From Sternotherus odoratus (Eukaryota > Chordata > Testudines > Kinosternidae): a stretch of DNA of 64,000 bases. The DNA is taken from positions 135,645,259 through 135,709,258 of the forward strand of contig JAVMKO010000003.1 of assembly GCA_032164245.1 (NCBI GenBank), read 5' to 3'. A program made the translations under genes and the position numbers. Positions 43,660 to 53,812 of this stretch are shown one piece after another. Under the pieces are notes generated by a model that saw only the letters and a program-made list of their open reading frames with translations, made no database searches and had not been told where the DNA came from. Position 1 is the first letter of the stretch. Each line of letters starts with the position of its first letter.

Positions 43660-44600
43660 TTGACTATTAGTAGCAGTCAGACAGCATTGAACAATGTATA
43701 GGGCTCTGAAGTGAGAGTCAGAATTTCTGGGTTTTATTCTTACCCCCTGCCACTGACTGTCACAGACTCACAGGTCATGCCCACTCTTGGCCCCGTAGGG
43801 TCTGTGGGGGGTGAAAGGGACCCCTTTCAGTGAGACAGCCCTTCTCAGGGGTCCACTCTCTTTCAGTGTCAGCTCTCCACCTCCTGGATCCACACCTGTC
43901 TGAGCCTTAGCATGCCTGCCTCTGCCATGGGCCTCCTCAGGAAGTCCCCTCGCCTGGGACCCCCCGGGCTTCCACCCCCAAAGAGGACGATGCTACCCTG
44001 TTCTCTAGACCGGAGTGATTCTCAGCCAGTGTAAAACATTGAGCATTCAACACAGCACAGGAACTCTCAGGAGGACCCTCAGGTCTGGCCTCCCTCAGCA
44101 CAGCACATTCAAGTTTTCCCTGCAACCAGGTGGGTCCTGCCTGCTCCCCCTCTCCAGCACAGAGCCCCCCTGCTTGGCAGCTGATCTCTCTCCCCAAAGT
44201 CCCGCCTCTGTCACTGTCCTGTCTTCAGGTAAACAGGGTCATCTGGACCTCTAGCTGGAACCAGTTGGTCGGGTCCCAGGGATCCTCTCTTCGCAGCCCA
44301 TTGTTCTCCCACTGCCTGCGATTCCTGAGCTGGGCTCCAGGTCACCGGTTGCTGGGGTCTCCATTCTCCAGGCTGTTGGCTGGGCTCTGGAACAACAAAC
44401 TCCCTCTCCCATCGCCTTGTTAAATCAGTAACACTCAGGGAAACTGAGTCCCACCTCCTCTGCATGCAACCCATAGGAAACCCAAGGAAAACAAAACCCT
44501 CATTCCATCATACTGACCTGCTGTGTGACCTTGGGCCAGTCACTTCCCATCTCTGTGCCTCCCTTTTGCCATGGTGAGACCGGAATAATGAGAGTTTTGG
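43660..44600 (+). mobile_element. tRNA-derived SINE split by an LTR-like insertion
   Basis: The left half ends '..cccctgccactgac' at 43757. The right half resumes at 44512 with 'actgacctgctgtgtgacct' and 'tgggccagtcacttcccatc'. Joined, they give the normal SINE order. The 6 bases actgac are present on both sides. Confidence 0.75.
43758..44511 (-). mobile_element. Solo-LTR-like insertion, 754 bp
   Basis: Flanked by exact 6-bp duplications actgac (43752-43757 and 44512-44517) inside a SINE. It begins TGTCACAGACTC and ends ATTCCATCAT on the plus strand; both strands start near TG and end near CA, as LTRs do. A 6-bp duplication suits a class II endogenous-retrovirus-type LTR. Minus orientation is favoured by weak promoter-like content only. 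No coding domain. Confidence 0.55.
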
Positions 44601-44888
44601 TAAATCTACACTACACAGCAAAGAAAAACCTATGGCTGGCCCATGCTAGCCGACGCAGGCTCGCGGAGCTCGGGCTGTGAGGCTGTTTCATTGCTGTGTA
44701 GACTTCTGGCCTTGGGCCGAGTCCTGAGCTTTGGGGCCCAGCCACCCTGAAGGGTCCTACGGTCTGGGCTCCAGCCCAAGCCCAGAAGTCTGCCCAGCAG
44801 TGGAACAGCCTCACAGCCTGAGTCCCGTGAGACTGAGTCAGCTGGCCCAGGCGAGCTGTGAGTTTTCTTTGCTGTGTAGACATACCCT
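44601..44888. mobile_element. MITE with long inverted ends (TCTACAC-TACACAGCAAAG)
   Basis: The left end 'aaatctacactacacagcaa' and 'agaaaaac' pairs with the inverse right end 'gttttctttgctgtgtagac' and 'atacccttac'. The inner arms ('cagcccaagcccagaag', 'ctgtgaggctgtttca') are also inverse copies, so most of the element folds. Harbinger-like ends, but the target duplication is blurred. Confidence 0.7.
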
Positions 44889-45049
44889 TACTTTTCAACT
44901 CAAAGAATTCATTTGCAAATTTGAAATTCATTTGCAAATTTGACACAATCAACTCAGGACTGAATAGGGACTATGAGTGGCTAGCTAACTACAAGAGCAG
45001 TTTCTCCTCTCTGGGTGTTCACACACCCAGATCAGCTGCTAGAAGAGCA

Positions 45050-45292
45050 CCTTATCCTCCCTGATTAGAGATAACAAGGTGGTTCAGCCTAACTGAACTA
45101 ACCTCGTTATCTCTAACCTGGCTCTTGCCTTCTTATTTATACCTGCCCCTGATACTTCCACTGCTTGCATCCAACAAAGTGGGTATTAGCCCACGAAAGC
45201 TTATGCTTCAATACTTTTATTAGTCTTTAAGGTGCCACAGGACTCTGTCGCTTCTGCAACCCCAGACTAACACAGCTACCTTTCTGATTCTA
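45050..45292 (+). mobile_element. Penelope-type tail with degenerate hammerhead-like core
   Basis: An inverted-repeat stretch 'gagataacaagg' ... 'cctcgttatctc' (45067-45115) leads to 'gtgggtattagcccac', GAAA and 'gcttatgctt', then 'attagtctttaaggtgccac' and 'cagactaacacagctacc'. Stem II and the GAAA core are intact, but the CTGATGA core reads ccaacaa, so cleavage is not expected. Clearly related to the tails at 8073 and 48306. Confidence 0.68.
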
Positions 45293-45294
45293 GA

Positions 45295-46276
45295 GAAGAG
45301 AAGAGCAACAAAAATGATTAAAGGTCTAGAAAGGGAAGATTGAAAGAGAAGGTCTATGAGGGAAGATTGAAAAAATTGGGTTTGTTTAATCTGGAAAAGA
45401 GAAGACTAAGAGGGGACATCATAACCATTTTTAAGTACATAAAAGGTTGTTACAAGGAGGAGGGAGAAGAAATGTTCTTAACTTCTGAGGCTAAAACAAG
45501 AAGTAAAGGGCTTAAATTGCAGCAAGGGCAGTTTAAATTGTACTTTAGGAAAAGCTTCCTAACAGTCATGGTGGTTAAGCATTGGAATAAATTGCCTAGG
45601 GAGGTTGTGGAATCTCCATCCTTGGAGATTTTTAAGAGCAGGTTGGACAAACACCTGTCAGGAATGGTCTAGATCAGTGGTTCTCAAACTTTTTGTAATG
45701 GTGACCCCTTTCCCACACCGGGCCTTTAAGCGCGACCTCCCCCCCGGGGTCAGGCTGGGGGAGGCGTGCCTGCAGCCCACTGCGGCAGGGGCTGGGATGG
45801 GGGGGGGGGGTTCCAGCAGCCCCATGGAGGTGCCAGCAGCCCACCGCAGCAGGGGCCCGGCTCACGGGGGCACTGGAAGCCCACCTCAGCAGGGGCCAGG
45901 GTGGGCACATGGCAGTGCCGGCAGCCCACCGCAGCAGGACCCAGGGCCCGGACCGGGCTCGTGGGGCCACCAGCAGCCCGCCGCGGCTGGGATCGGCCTT
46001 ATGGGGGCGCTGGCAGCCCGCCGTGGCAGGGGCACGGGCTGCCTACAGCAGCAGGGGCTGGATGCCAGCAGCCTGCGGCAGCAGCATTGTTCGGGGCCAA
46101 CTGCTGGCAGGAGGGGGTCGCAACCCCCACAGAACTGGCTCGCGACCCCCAGAGGGGTCCCGACCCCCACTTTGAGAACCAATGGTCTAGATAATACGTA
46201 GTCCTGCCATGAATGCAGGGGACTGGACTAGAATACCTCTCGAGGTCTCTTCCAGCCCTATGATTCTATGATTCTA
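45295..46276 (+). mobile_element. CR1 LINE 3' end (ORF2 C-terminus and 3' UTR), with a hAT inside
   Basis: The 45340-45672 frame encodes the end of CR1 ORF2, with the familiar LGLFNLEKRRLRGD, KHWNKLPREVV and FKSRLDKHL segments. The 3' UTR follows ('caggggactggactagaat', 'tctcttccagccctatgatt') and ends in an ATTCTATG-type repeat at about 46260-46276. A hAT MITE interrupts it at 45675-46184. 5'-truncated; reverse transcriptase proper is absent. Confidence 0.9.
45675..46184. mobile_element. hAT-type MITE, 510 bp, inside CR1
   Basis: Ends are CAGTGGTTCTCAAACTTTTT and the inverse ACTTTGAGAACCAATG, with exact 8-bp target duplications gtctagat (45667-45674 and 46185-46192). The interior has degenerate GC-rich units ('cagcccaccgcagcaggg'). 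Frames up to 198 codons here are artefacts. Closest to the copy at 15627. Confidence 0.93.
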
Positions 46277-47149
46277 AGATAAGTTGTCTGTAGGACCTGA
46301 ACTTGCAGTTCTCATGCATCCAACATTTATAATGACTTCAGTGGGAATTATGAATTCAAGAGGAATTCAGGGGTAGGCTACCCTATGTTTTTGTAATCTA
46401 AGTACATTGTTTTTAAAGAATTTGTGTGAAGCAAAGCTAATGCACAGACAAGCTGCTATGTATAAAAAGTGTTAAATAGTTTATAATATTTTATACTGAA
46501 ATAAAAATAGGTATACAGTAGAAGGCTGAAATTATATATCAGGGTCTACAGAATATCCCATAAAGTGCCCAGAGAGTAAATACTGTTACCCCTTTGCTGA
46601 GCAGTATCAGGTTTTGGAGGCTGTATGAGTTAGTTTCCCATTTGGAGCAGAAATTGACTACTCACCATCAGGCATCCTTTAGTGCAGTTTGCTTATTTGT
46701 AGAATGTACACAAATCCTGGTTCCTTGGATGGGGTAGTACCTAATGGCCGCACAGGCAATTCCTGCTTGTAGAAGCCTCAGATAAGGCCCTGTACCCTTT
46801 GCTTCTCAACAGGTCTTCACATACCTCTATTGCTTCAATCTCATCTTGCTGCCCCAGTCCATGAATTTTACAACCGAGAACCCCAAACTGCTCATAGAGA
46901 CCACATGACCTCGAAAGATGAGCTTGGGTGTCTACAGTGTTTTGTGCATTTGGTCTGCAATACAAAGGAACCTCAGATCTTCAACTGCTGGAGCCCTTTA
47001 GCCCACACAATACCCTGGCTAAAGTCAATGAAGCTATGAATTTCCACCAATTAAGGACCTGCCCCTCTGGATGCAATTATTGCATGGCGTCTTTAGGGGA
47101 ATTTCAGCCTGTGTGCTTATACAGATGTACCTTGGAACATACAGTAGGA
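46277..47149. other. Unique non-coding DNA
   Basis: No gene recognised. A 74-codon minus-strand frame at 46741-46965 is not repeat-derived as far as I can see, but has no domain or splice context. Confidence 0.4.
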
Positions 47150-47154
47150 AGATA

Positions 47155-47176
47155 TATATATATATATATATATATG
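47155..47176. repeat. (TA)n microsatellite within the Penelope-like element
   Basis: About 11 TA units at the place where the inverse arm (48270-48290) has a shorter 'atatatatgtctatat', so it expanded after insertion. Confidence 0.9.
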
Positions 47177-47256
47177 CATAGTGAACATGAAAAGATGGGG
47201 GTTGCCATACCAACTCTAAAAGGCCAATTAATTAAGGTGAGCTATTATCGGGAGGA

Positions 47257-47442
47257 ACTCCGCCATTGCTTGGACCCAAGCCCAAGATGTGAAAGGAGGA
47301 GGGTTTTGTGTTGGGCTAGCAACCCACCATGTAAAAAACAAATGCTACAGAAACGTCAACCAAATCTTCAGCGAATGGAGAAGAATGGTTGGCGCCTTAT
47401 GCTCCACCAGGAGCGAAGAGGATAAGAAGAAGAAGAAGAAGA
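47257..47442 (+). mobile_element. Short retroposon with (AAG)n tail inserted in the Penelope-like element
   Basis: Flanked by exact 13-bp duplications attatcgggagga (47244-47256 and 47443-47455). The 186-bp insert ends in about five AAG units. Long target duplications and a simple-repeat tail point to target-primed retroposition. The body ('gggctagcaacccaccatgt') may be the end of an RTE-like LINE or a SINE; not resolved. Confidence 0.75.
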
Positions 47443-47642
47443 ATTATCGGGAGGAGAAAAAAAAATTGAAATGATAATCAGGATGGCCCAGTTTCAAACA
47501 GTTGACAAGAAGGTGTGAGTAACAGTAGGGGAGAGTAACAGTAGGGCAAAATGAACATGGGGAAATAGATTTCAGTGTATGTGGTGACCCAGCCACTCAC
47601 AGTCTTTAATCAAGCCTAATTTAATGGCATCCAGTTTACAAA

Positions 47643-48155
47643 TTAATTCCAGTTCAACAGTTTCTCTTGAAGTCTGTTTTTGAAGGGTTTTTTTTGAAGA
47701 ATTGCCACTTTTAGGTCTGTTACTGAGTGACCAGAGAGATTGAAGTGTTCGCCTACTGGTTTTTGAACGTTATGATTCCTGATGTCAGATTTGTGTCCAT
47801 TTATTCTTTTGCGTAGAGACTGTCCGGTTTGGCCAATACACATGGCAGAGGGGCATTGCAGGCACATGATGGCATATATCACATTGGTAGATGTGCAGGT
47901 GAACGAGCCCCTGATGGTATGGCTGATGTGATTAGGTCCTATCATGGTGTCACTTGAATAGATTTGTGGACAGAGTTTGCACCAGGCTTTGTTGCAAGGA
48001 TAGATTCTTGGATTGGTGTCTTTGTTGTGTGGTGTGTGGTTACTGGTGAGTATTTGATGTCGGTACAGATAGACCTCTAACCTGAAGCAAATACTCACCC
48101 GCAACCACACAACAGAAACACCAACCCAGGAACCTATCCTTGCAACAAAGCCCAA
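47643..48155 (-). pseudogene. Penelope-like element GIY-YIG endonuclease domain
   Basis: The frame carries a Cys-rich linker (PCNKAWCKLCPQI), then the GIY-YIG module: VIYAIMC stands for GIY, and CIGQTGQSLRKR stands for YIG with the usual Tyr replaced by Cys. Next come helix INGHKSDIR and the conserved PVGEHFNLSGHS. This is the C-terminal endonuclease of Penelope-like reverse transcriptases, which nicks target DNA for insertion. The RT domain is absent, and the first 50 or so residues of the frame are out of register near the inversion point at 48066. Non-functional. Confidence 0.88.
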
Positions 48156-48305
48156 TGATAATAGCTCACCTTAATTAACTAGCTTTAATTTTCTCCTGCT
48201 GATAATAGCTCACATTAATTAATTAGAGTTGGTATGGCAACTCCCATCTTTTCATGTTCTCCATATATATGTCTATATCTTCCTATTGTATGTTCTACTC
48301 TATAC

Positions 48306-48385
48306 ATCTGATGAAGTGGGTTTTAGCCCACGAAAACTTATGCCCAAATAAATTTGTTAGTCTCTAAGGTGCCACAAGTACTCCT
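48306..48385 (+). ncRNA. Hammerhead-ribozyme-like motif in the Penelope tail
   Basis: CTGATGA (about 48309-48315) is followed by stem II GTGGG/CCCAC with a 'ttttag'-type loop, then GAAA and a minimal stem III around 'ttat'. These are the conserved core elements of minimal hammerhead ribozymes reported in Penelope-like elements. Here stem III has an A-C mismatch (acttatgc rather than gcttatgc), so activity may be weak or lost. The shared downstream tail continues 'gttagtctctaaggtgccac'. Confidence 0.62.
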
Positions 48386-48390
48386 CATTC

Positions 48391-49672
48391 TTTTTAAGAT
48401 TTGCCAGTTTACTTTGGATATCCTCCGTATATTTAACAAAAGATTGCCATGTCTTCATACTAATCTCATACATATTTTTTTTAATGCCAGAGGGTTTCTC
48501 CAAATACAGAAGGTTGCCAGGATTTAGCAGGTTACTTAGGCTTGTTTAAATTGTGTGTGCCTGCAATTAAATGTGTATACACAGGACTAGCTAGCTGGCC
48601 ATTTTCACACACAATCTCAGTAACCGCATGCACAAATGAATGCACTTATTTGTGAAAATGGAGGGTTTGCTGATTGAAGTACTGTTGGAAGCTTTGCATT
48701 CTGAAGTGACTCCCACTCTAGCAGCAGGGATACCTAATGTATATTGTGTATAAGCAATAAAAAATGATGAGAAAAGCATATCCTAGTGTAATCATCAGCT
48801 GACAAGAAATCCCCTCCCTCCCTGTCAGTCATTATAACTATGATAAATTATGGGACTATACAAATATATAAAAATATAAAAAAGAAATGGCCCAGTTCTG
48901 TGGTACTTATGTGGGTGCAACTCCCATTGCAGCAAACAAGGATTGCCCCCATGTAAGTAGAAAATTACCTAAGCCAAAAGTAATGACAGAAGTACTTCTT
49001 TAATTTGCTCTGATGACTGGGAGAGCTATTGCTTATGGCTGGATTTTGCAAATTAATAAGTAAATGAAACATACCAAGAAATTAATTAAGGCAACTGCCG
49101 CACAAAATAGGCTTTTCTTATTTTGTCAAGCTTAGTTTTAACGATATTATTAATTATTTTTAATTCCAGTGTCTTTATTGGGAGCAGACTCAGGCTCTTA
49201 GAGTAGATCAGCAAATGTATGGTAGTATGTTTTGTAAAAGTAAGGTATTCTTGGTTACCTGAAACTTTGTTATAGCAGTAAGCTATTAAATCTTTGCTGA
49301 GAAGTGGAGTGAATTGGTTAGTTTTCTAAGCTATTTGTCTGTTTGTATAAACTGTCTATGATCCTTACCCATAAGTTTAAAATACTGTTTTATCAGTGCC
49401 CCAGTTGACCATTAGGAAATTATAATGTATGCAGATCACAGAAAGTAAAATTCTGCCTTAAGCTACTGCTCAAGTGATCAGCAAAAATTTAAAAAATATT
49501 GCTTAACAGAGGTGATCTTCTAGTAAAAGCTGGCCTGGAATTTTAGTTACTGCATTTGAGGGTACTCTGGGGGTGGTTTCTCAAGACAGAAGGCTGCCTA
49601 GTAAAGGTGATCTCTTGTATATGTTTAGACAGATAGGCAGAGTGGATACTTTTTTCCCCTCCATGAGGAAAA
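48391..49672. other. Unique non-coding DNA
   Basis: AT-rich, with no gene or strong repeat recognised. Confidence 0.4.
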
Positions 49673-49676
49673 AAAG

Positions 49677-49758
<82 letters not shown>

Positions 49759-49788
49759 GTAGGTAGGTAGGTAGGTAGGTAGGTAGGT
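49673..49788 (+). repeat. (GAAA)n then (GGTA)n compound microsatellite
   Basis: About 20 uninterrupted GAAA units to about 49757, then about 8 GTAG/GGTA units to 49788. Near-perfect, so probably length-polymorphic. The Lys/Arg/Glu frame through it is an artefact. Confidence 0.97.
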
Positions 49789-50814
49789 TTCTGGAGGTCT
49801 TACTCAGACACAACTCCTGTGAAGTTCAATGTGACATTTGCCTTGAATAATTTTAGAGGGTTGGACCCATATAGCCTGAAGGATAATTAGAATAACATAT
49901 TGTGATTTCCATAATTTACTTGTTTTTGCATGTAAACACTGATGGTTTTTTGGTGATACTTTTTGTATCAATGACACTAAGTACACTCAGGGCTAAAACT
50001 GCTCTCTTCTAATTGTGCGAGCACTTCATCATGGAGAGAGGGCATTATGTGACCCGTAAATTTAGAAACTCTATTGTAATTTACAGTTCAACCCAAATGT
50101 GAGAAAGAAAAGGTGCAAAACATAAACGACTCATTTGAACGGCCTCTTGGAATTGGTTTGCAGATCTCACACTGACTTTACTGTGAGGTTTTGAATCTAT
50201 ATGTTCTGTTCCAGAATTCACTTCTGTGCAGCTGTATGTTTAACCAGATTTCCACTTTTTGTCTTTTCTAAGTTATGTTTCTAACAAAAAAAAAAAAGTT
50301 TAGATCAGACATACTTATATTTAGCAATTTTCCAATGAGTGAAAGCTGATCAAAGTAAAACATGGAACAGTGTCCCATTTTAAGTATGGCAGATGTCTGC
50401 CATGCTAAACAACTTTCAAGGAGAAGAAAATCGTTTCACTACAAACCCAAGAGCATTTAAATGGAGGGTTATCTAAGAATAGGCCAAGATATATGATCCT
50501 TGCATCAGAGAAATTGTAAAATGTTTAGTTAAATAAACGTTGAAAATCACATCAGGGCTATAGCACAAGTAAATGCTAGGAAATTCAGTTAAGATTGTCA
50601 TTCTGTTCTGAATTTATAGTGTTATGGTCAGTGTTTTAATGGGAGTTTTGCTTGAGAAAGGACTCTTTGCTTATTTGAGAATGGAGGGGCTTAACTTAAC
50701 ACTTCCTGGCATTTGCAATCCCGTCTTCTAACATTACTTTTACAATTGCATGACTTTTCCAACCATATAAAACTCAACTTTTTGGTATTAATAGCAGACA
50801 CTAGAGATGTGCCA
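49789..50814. other. Unique non-coding DNA
   Basis: No gene or clear repeat recognised. Confidence 0.4.
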
Positions 50815-50915
50815 AATTACCAGAGAATAAAGACCAGCTAATGTAAATCGGCATAGCTCCACCGATTTCAATGAAATGACACTGAGATCCACCAGCTGAG
50901 GATGTGGCCCCTGAT
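50815..50915. repeat. Foldback MITE (CAGCTG-type)
   Basis: 'ccagctaatgtaaatcggca' and 'tagctccaccgatttcaatg' with the inverse end 'caccagctgaggatgtggcc'. This copy shows the family's 'tgtaaatcggcatagctcc' motif best. Confidence 0.65.
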
Positions 50916-51447
50916 TTTTTAGCTGCTAATTATTATTTTTTAAGCATGAGTGTGAAGCAAAGGAAATTTACAAATTAACAGTCAAATATGTGTTTGGTGG
51001 GTCATATTTCTAGCTTGCTTGCCTCCTGTTCAAAAGGGGGTGTTTAGACATTATCTTCACTAAACAGTTTCCCTCACGTTCTGTGCAATCCTCTCGAAAT
51101 CAGGTTGTATGTCAGTAATGAGTTGGGCCCAATGTATTTGCAGAGACAAGAACATTAATAATAAGCTTAAAATGCATACTAATTTTTTTTGTTTGTTTTG
51201 TCTTGTTTAAATATGTATTGAGATTGTTTGTGGTTTTACAGTCTTGTAGGTCATTGTAATTTTTTTTTTAATGTTTATTTCATTTATGCCCTGATCTTTA
51301 AAATAGCCAGGCAGGTGCCCTAGTGTTTGCAAATTTAGGGCTTTAATCACCAACCTGAGTACATGGTTGTAATCTTTAAATATTATCATACATACTTTTG
51401 ATATATTTATCATACATACTTTTGTGAAAGGACTTGTAAAAGCAGTG
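50916..51447. other. Unique non-coding DNA
   Basis: No gene seen. An imperfect duplication 'atcatacatacttttg' occurs at 51384 and 51409. Confidence 0.4.
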
Positions 51448-51528
51448 TCACAGGGCCCAATCCTGCTCCTATTGAGGTCAGCAACAGATCTCCCATTGAT
51501 TTCAATGACAAATGGATCGGGCCTACTA
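51448..51528. repeat. Foldback repeat (GGGCCC-AATCCTG-type)
   Basis: Arms 'gggcccaatcctgctcctat' and 'aaatggatcgggcct' flank 'tctcccattgatttcaatga'. Confidence 0.6.
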
Positions 51529-52769
51529 TTTTTCTTAAATACAGCTCTAGGACTGATCCTGCAGTCTTCATGCACAGTGGAACTTTTGAATTGCAGCCAT
51601 AGAGAGTATATTGATATTTTAGGAGCTTTTACACCATCCTTCCCTTACTTTATAGGTTTCTCATTGACCTACTGGCCGGGACACTGCTATAGTGAGGCCT
51701 GAAAATAGCTGCCACGGCCATGGAAGTTAAGCAGTATGCACTGACAGAATTCATCTACAAAAAGGTGTAGCTAGTAAAAGGCTTCATGAACTGATGCAAA
51801 CAGCCTAGCCATGAGCTGGGAGATCTGTGTCGGCAACATAATATGGGAACTCTGAAAGAGCTGAATGTCTCCTTAGAGAAGATCTATAAAGGAATACATC
51901 TGGAGGGCCTGGATGCTGCTCTAGACTGTGCTTCTGTGTTGCCCCATTGGATCATACACAAATGGAGCTGCTCCAGGTCCCACATTAATTTTGAGCAGCC
52001 TCATTGCATATGAGGACCAACGGATAAGTTTTTAAGACTTTGCCTATCTGCACGCAAGACACGAAGCAGCCAAACAGCCCCACCATAGCCACTATTCTAG
52101 CTTCTAAACTGGAACAGAGTCTGTCTGCCTGGTACCTCATCCTAGGCAGGTGTTTATAGCCACTTTATGCATATAGTCATGGACAGACAGGAGCCCTGAG
52201 TCACCATAAAAAATATGAGTGCTCCTACTTCAGCCTGTTCCTAACCCTCTCCCCTCAAGTCTGGCCTATTCCAGAGAGGGCCTGGAGACCAGTTCAGCTG
52301 TGCACAGACAATGTGGAGTCTCTCTGTGCATCTGCTCAGCAGTCACCTCCCCCCAGTGTGGCCAAACCACATCAGCCCTTCATAGTCCCCTATGCTGCTA
52401 TCTTCCCCCACTCCAGGGTGATAATTTTTCTGATAGAGTGTTGCCAGGAAAAATAAGCTAGGAGATACCCCAATGATTACAAAGCAAAATACAAATTCTT
52501 CTGTTGTACTCAGGGTTTGAATGAATACCTATAGAATGCACAAGAAAAAACTTGCATGAGTTTTGATCTTTTCTCCATTTTTCATTTATTAATTCAGATT
52601 TAGTTTGACAAGTGCCCGCCCCAATAGACTGCTTACAAAAATTGGGGAAGTGTTAATGAGTGACTCCCCTGGTACTACTTCAGTTCAGTTCAAGTCCTGT
52701 CTTTGCCCTTCACCTGCTCACCTAACTGACCTAGATAGAGAGGGGACTGAGTGATATCTCTGACATTCA
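51529..52769. other. Unique non-coding DNA
   Basis: No supported gene; frames at 51424-51702 and 52219-52461 have no domain. Confidence 0.4.
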
Positions 52770-52850
52770 CAGTAACATCTGTGACATTCAGGAGGTCAGA
52801 CTAGGTGATCTAATGGCCTCTTCTGACCTTAAAATCTTAAATTTAAATTC
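52770..52850 (+). mobile_element. CR1 LINE 3'-end fragment, diverged
   Basis: 'aggaggtcagactaggtgat' and 'cttctgaccttaaaatctt' are the end of a second CR1 subfamily, with a tail of repeated 'ttaaaatct' words to about 52875. Confidence 0.7.
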
Positions 52851-53133
52851 TTAAAATTATGACCTTAAAATCTTTGCTTCAGAAAAAAGGTGTGTTCTCA
52901 ATTCAGGTTAGTTAATGGGTTAAAATAGAAGTGAAGTCACTGCAACTCAGCTTTTAATTCAGGTTATGAACCCCAGGCTGCTAACCCAAGTTAAAAGCCA
53001 ACTAGACTTTAAAAGTTAAAAGCGAGCTGCTACATCTAGTTAACTAACTCAAGTTAGCTAACCTAAAGTAAGAACACATCTTCTTTTACAGGGAAGACAT
53101 ACCTTCTGAATCTAGCGCTGGCCACCTATTTTA

Positions 53134-53643
53134 GGCAATGTCTACACTACAGGCAATATAGAGACATAGTTATGGTGCTGTGGCTATACCACTGTAACCC
53201 CACAGTATAGATGCAGACTACAGGAACGGAAGGAGTGTTTCCATCTCTGTAGGAACTCTGGCTCCCCAAGCGCTGGTAACAAGGTTGACAGAAGCATTCT
53301 TCCATTAATCTAGCTGTGTCTACAGGCATGTTGCATATTGCACATTTAACATGCACAATTTCTGCTTTACACAGTCAACCAAAAAAAAAAGGGGGGGGGG
53401 GGAAACTAAAAATACAAAAACTTTCTTTAGGGCGGGTGATTTTGCCCACCATTGAAGTCAATGGGGTTTTGGCTGTATGCGGTTTCCGCTTTACGTGGAA
53501 CCCGCGGAACGGAACCCTCGCATAAGATGCGACATGCCTGTATTGAGGGATAGGTTGGTGTAGTTATGGCACTCAGGAGTGTGAATTTTTCACAGCCCAG
53601 AGCACTATAGCTATATCAACTTGTTTTAAGAATAAACCAGGAC
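53134..53643. mobile_element. Harbinger-like MITE interrupted by a Tigger-like MITE
   Basis: Starts GGCAATGTCTACACTAC after TTA (53131-53133) and ends before TTA (53644-53646). The left part (to 53322) and right part (from 53541) are inverse-related around 'ctagctgtgtctac' and 'tatagctatatcaac', and are separated by the insertion at 53323-53540. Ends are diverged, so this is an old copy. Confidence 0.6.
53323..53540. mobile_element. pogo/Tigger-like MITE, 218 bp, nested
   Basis: Ends CAGGCATGTTGCATATTG and the inverse 'ataagatgcgacatgcctg', flanked by TA at 53321-53322 and 53541-53542. An A-run and a 10-G run lie at 53380-53401. Different Tigger-like family from the copy at 13244. Confidence 0.85.
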
Positions 53644-53711
53644 TTACACAATTGTTGGAGCAACAGGCTTTGTGCTCAACTATCCATCTCATCTCATATC
53701 CCAATTAAAAC

Positions 53712-53812
53712 TATGGGCCTCATTCTCCTTTCACCAATACCAGTGTAATTTCATTGACTTCAAAAGGGGCCACTTCTGATTTATGCTGGTCAGAGGAGAA
53801 TCAAAACCAAGG
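53712..53812. repeat. Foldback MITE (GGCC-type)
   Basis: 'atgggcctcattctcctttc' and 'cagtgtaatttcattgactt' with the inverse end 'ggtcagaggagaatcaaaac'. Confidence 0.55.

Larger units (their letters stand above)
47150..48390. mobile_element. Penelope-like element, head-to-head inverted copy
   Basis: The minus-strand part (about 48066 down to 47150) has the GIY-YIG coding relic, then 3' sequence 'gagttggtatggcaac' and 'catcttttcatgttc'. The plus-strand part (about 48066 to 48390) begins with the same coding region ('acccaggaacctatccttgc'), jumps by deletion to the same 3' sequence and ends with the tail holding the hammerhead-like motif. The two parts therefore mirror each other around 48066. 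Partial inverted dimers are a known outcome for Penelope-like insertions. Confidence 0.8.

Noticed and set aside
45340..45672. Host protein gene of 110 residues
   Set aside because: It is the C-terminus of CR1 ORF2, followed by the CR1 3' UTR and terminal octamer repeat.
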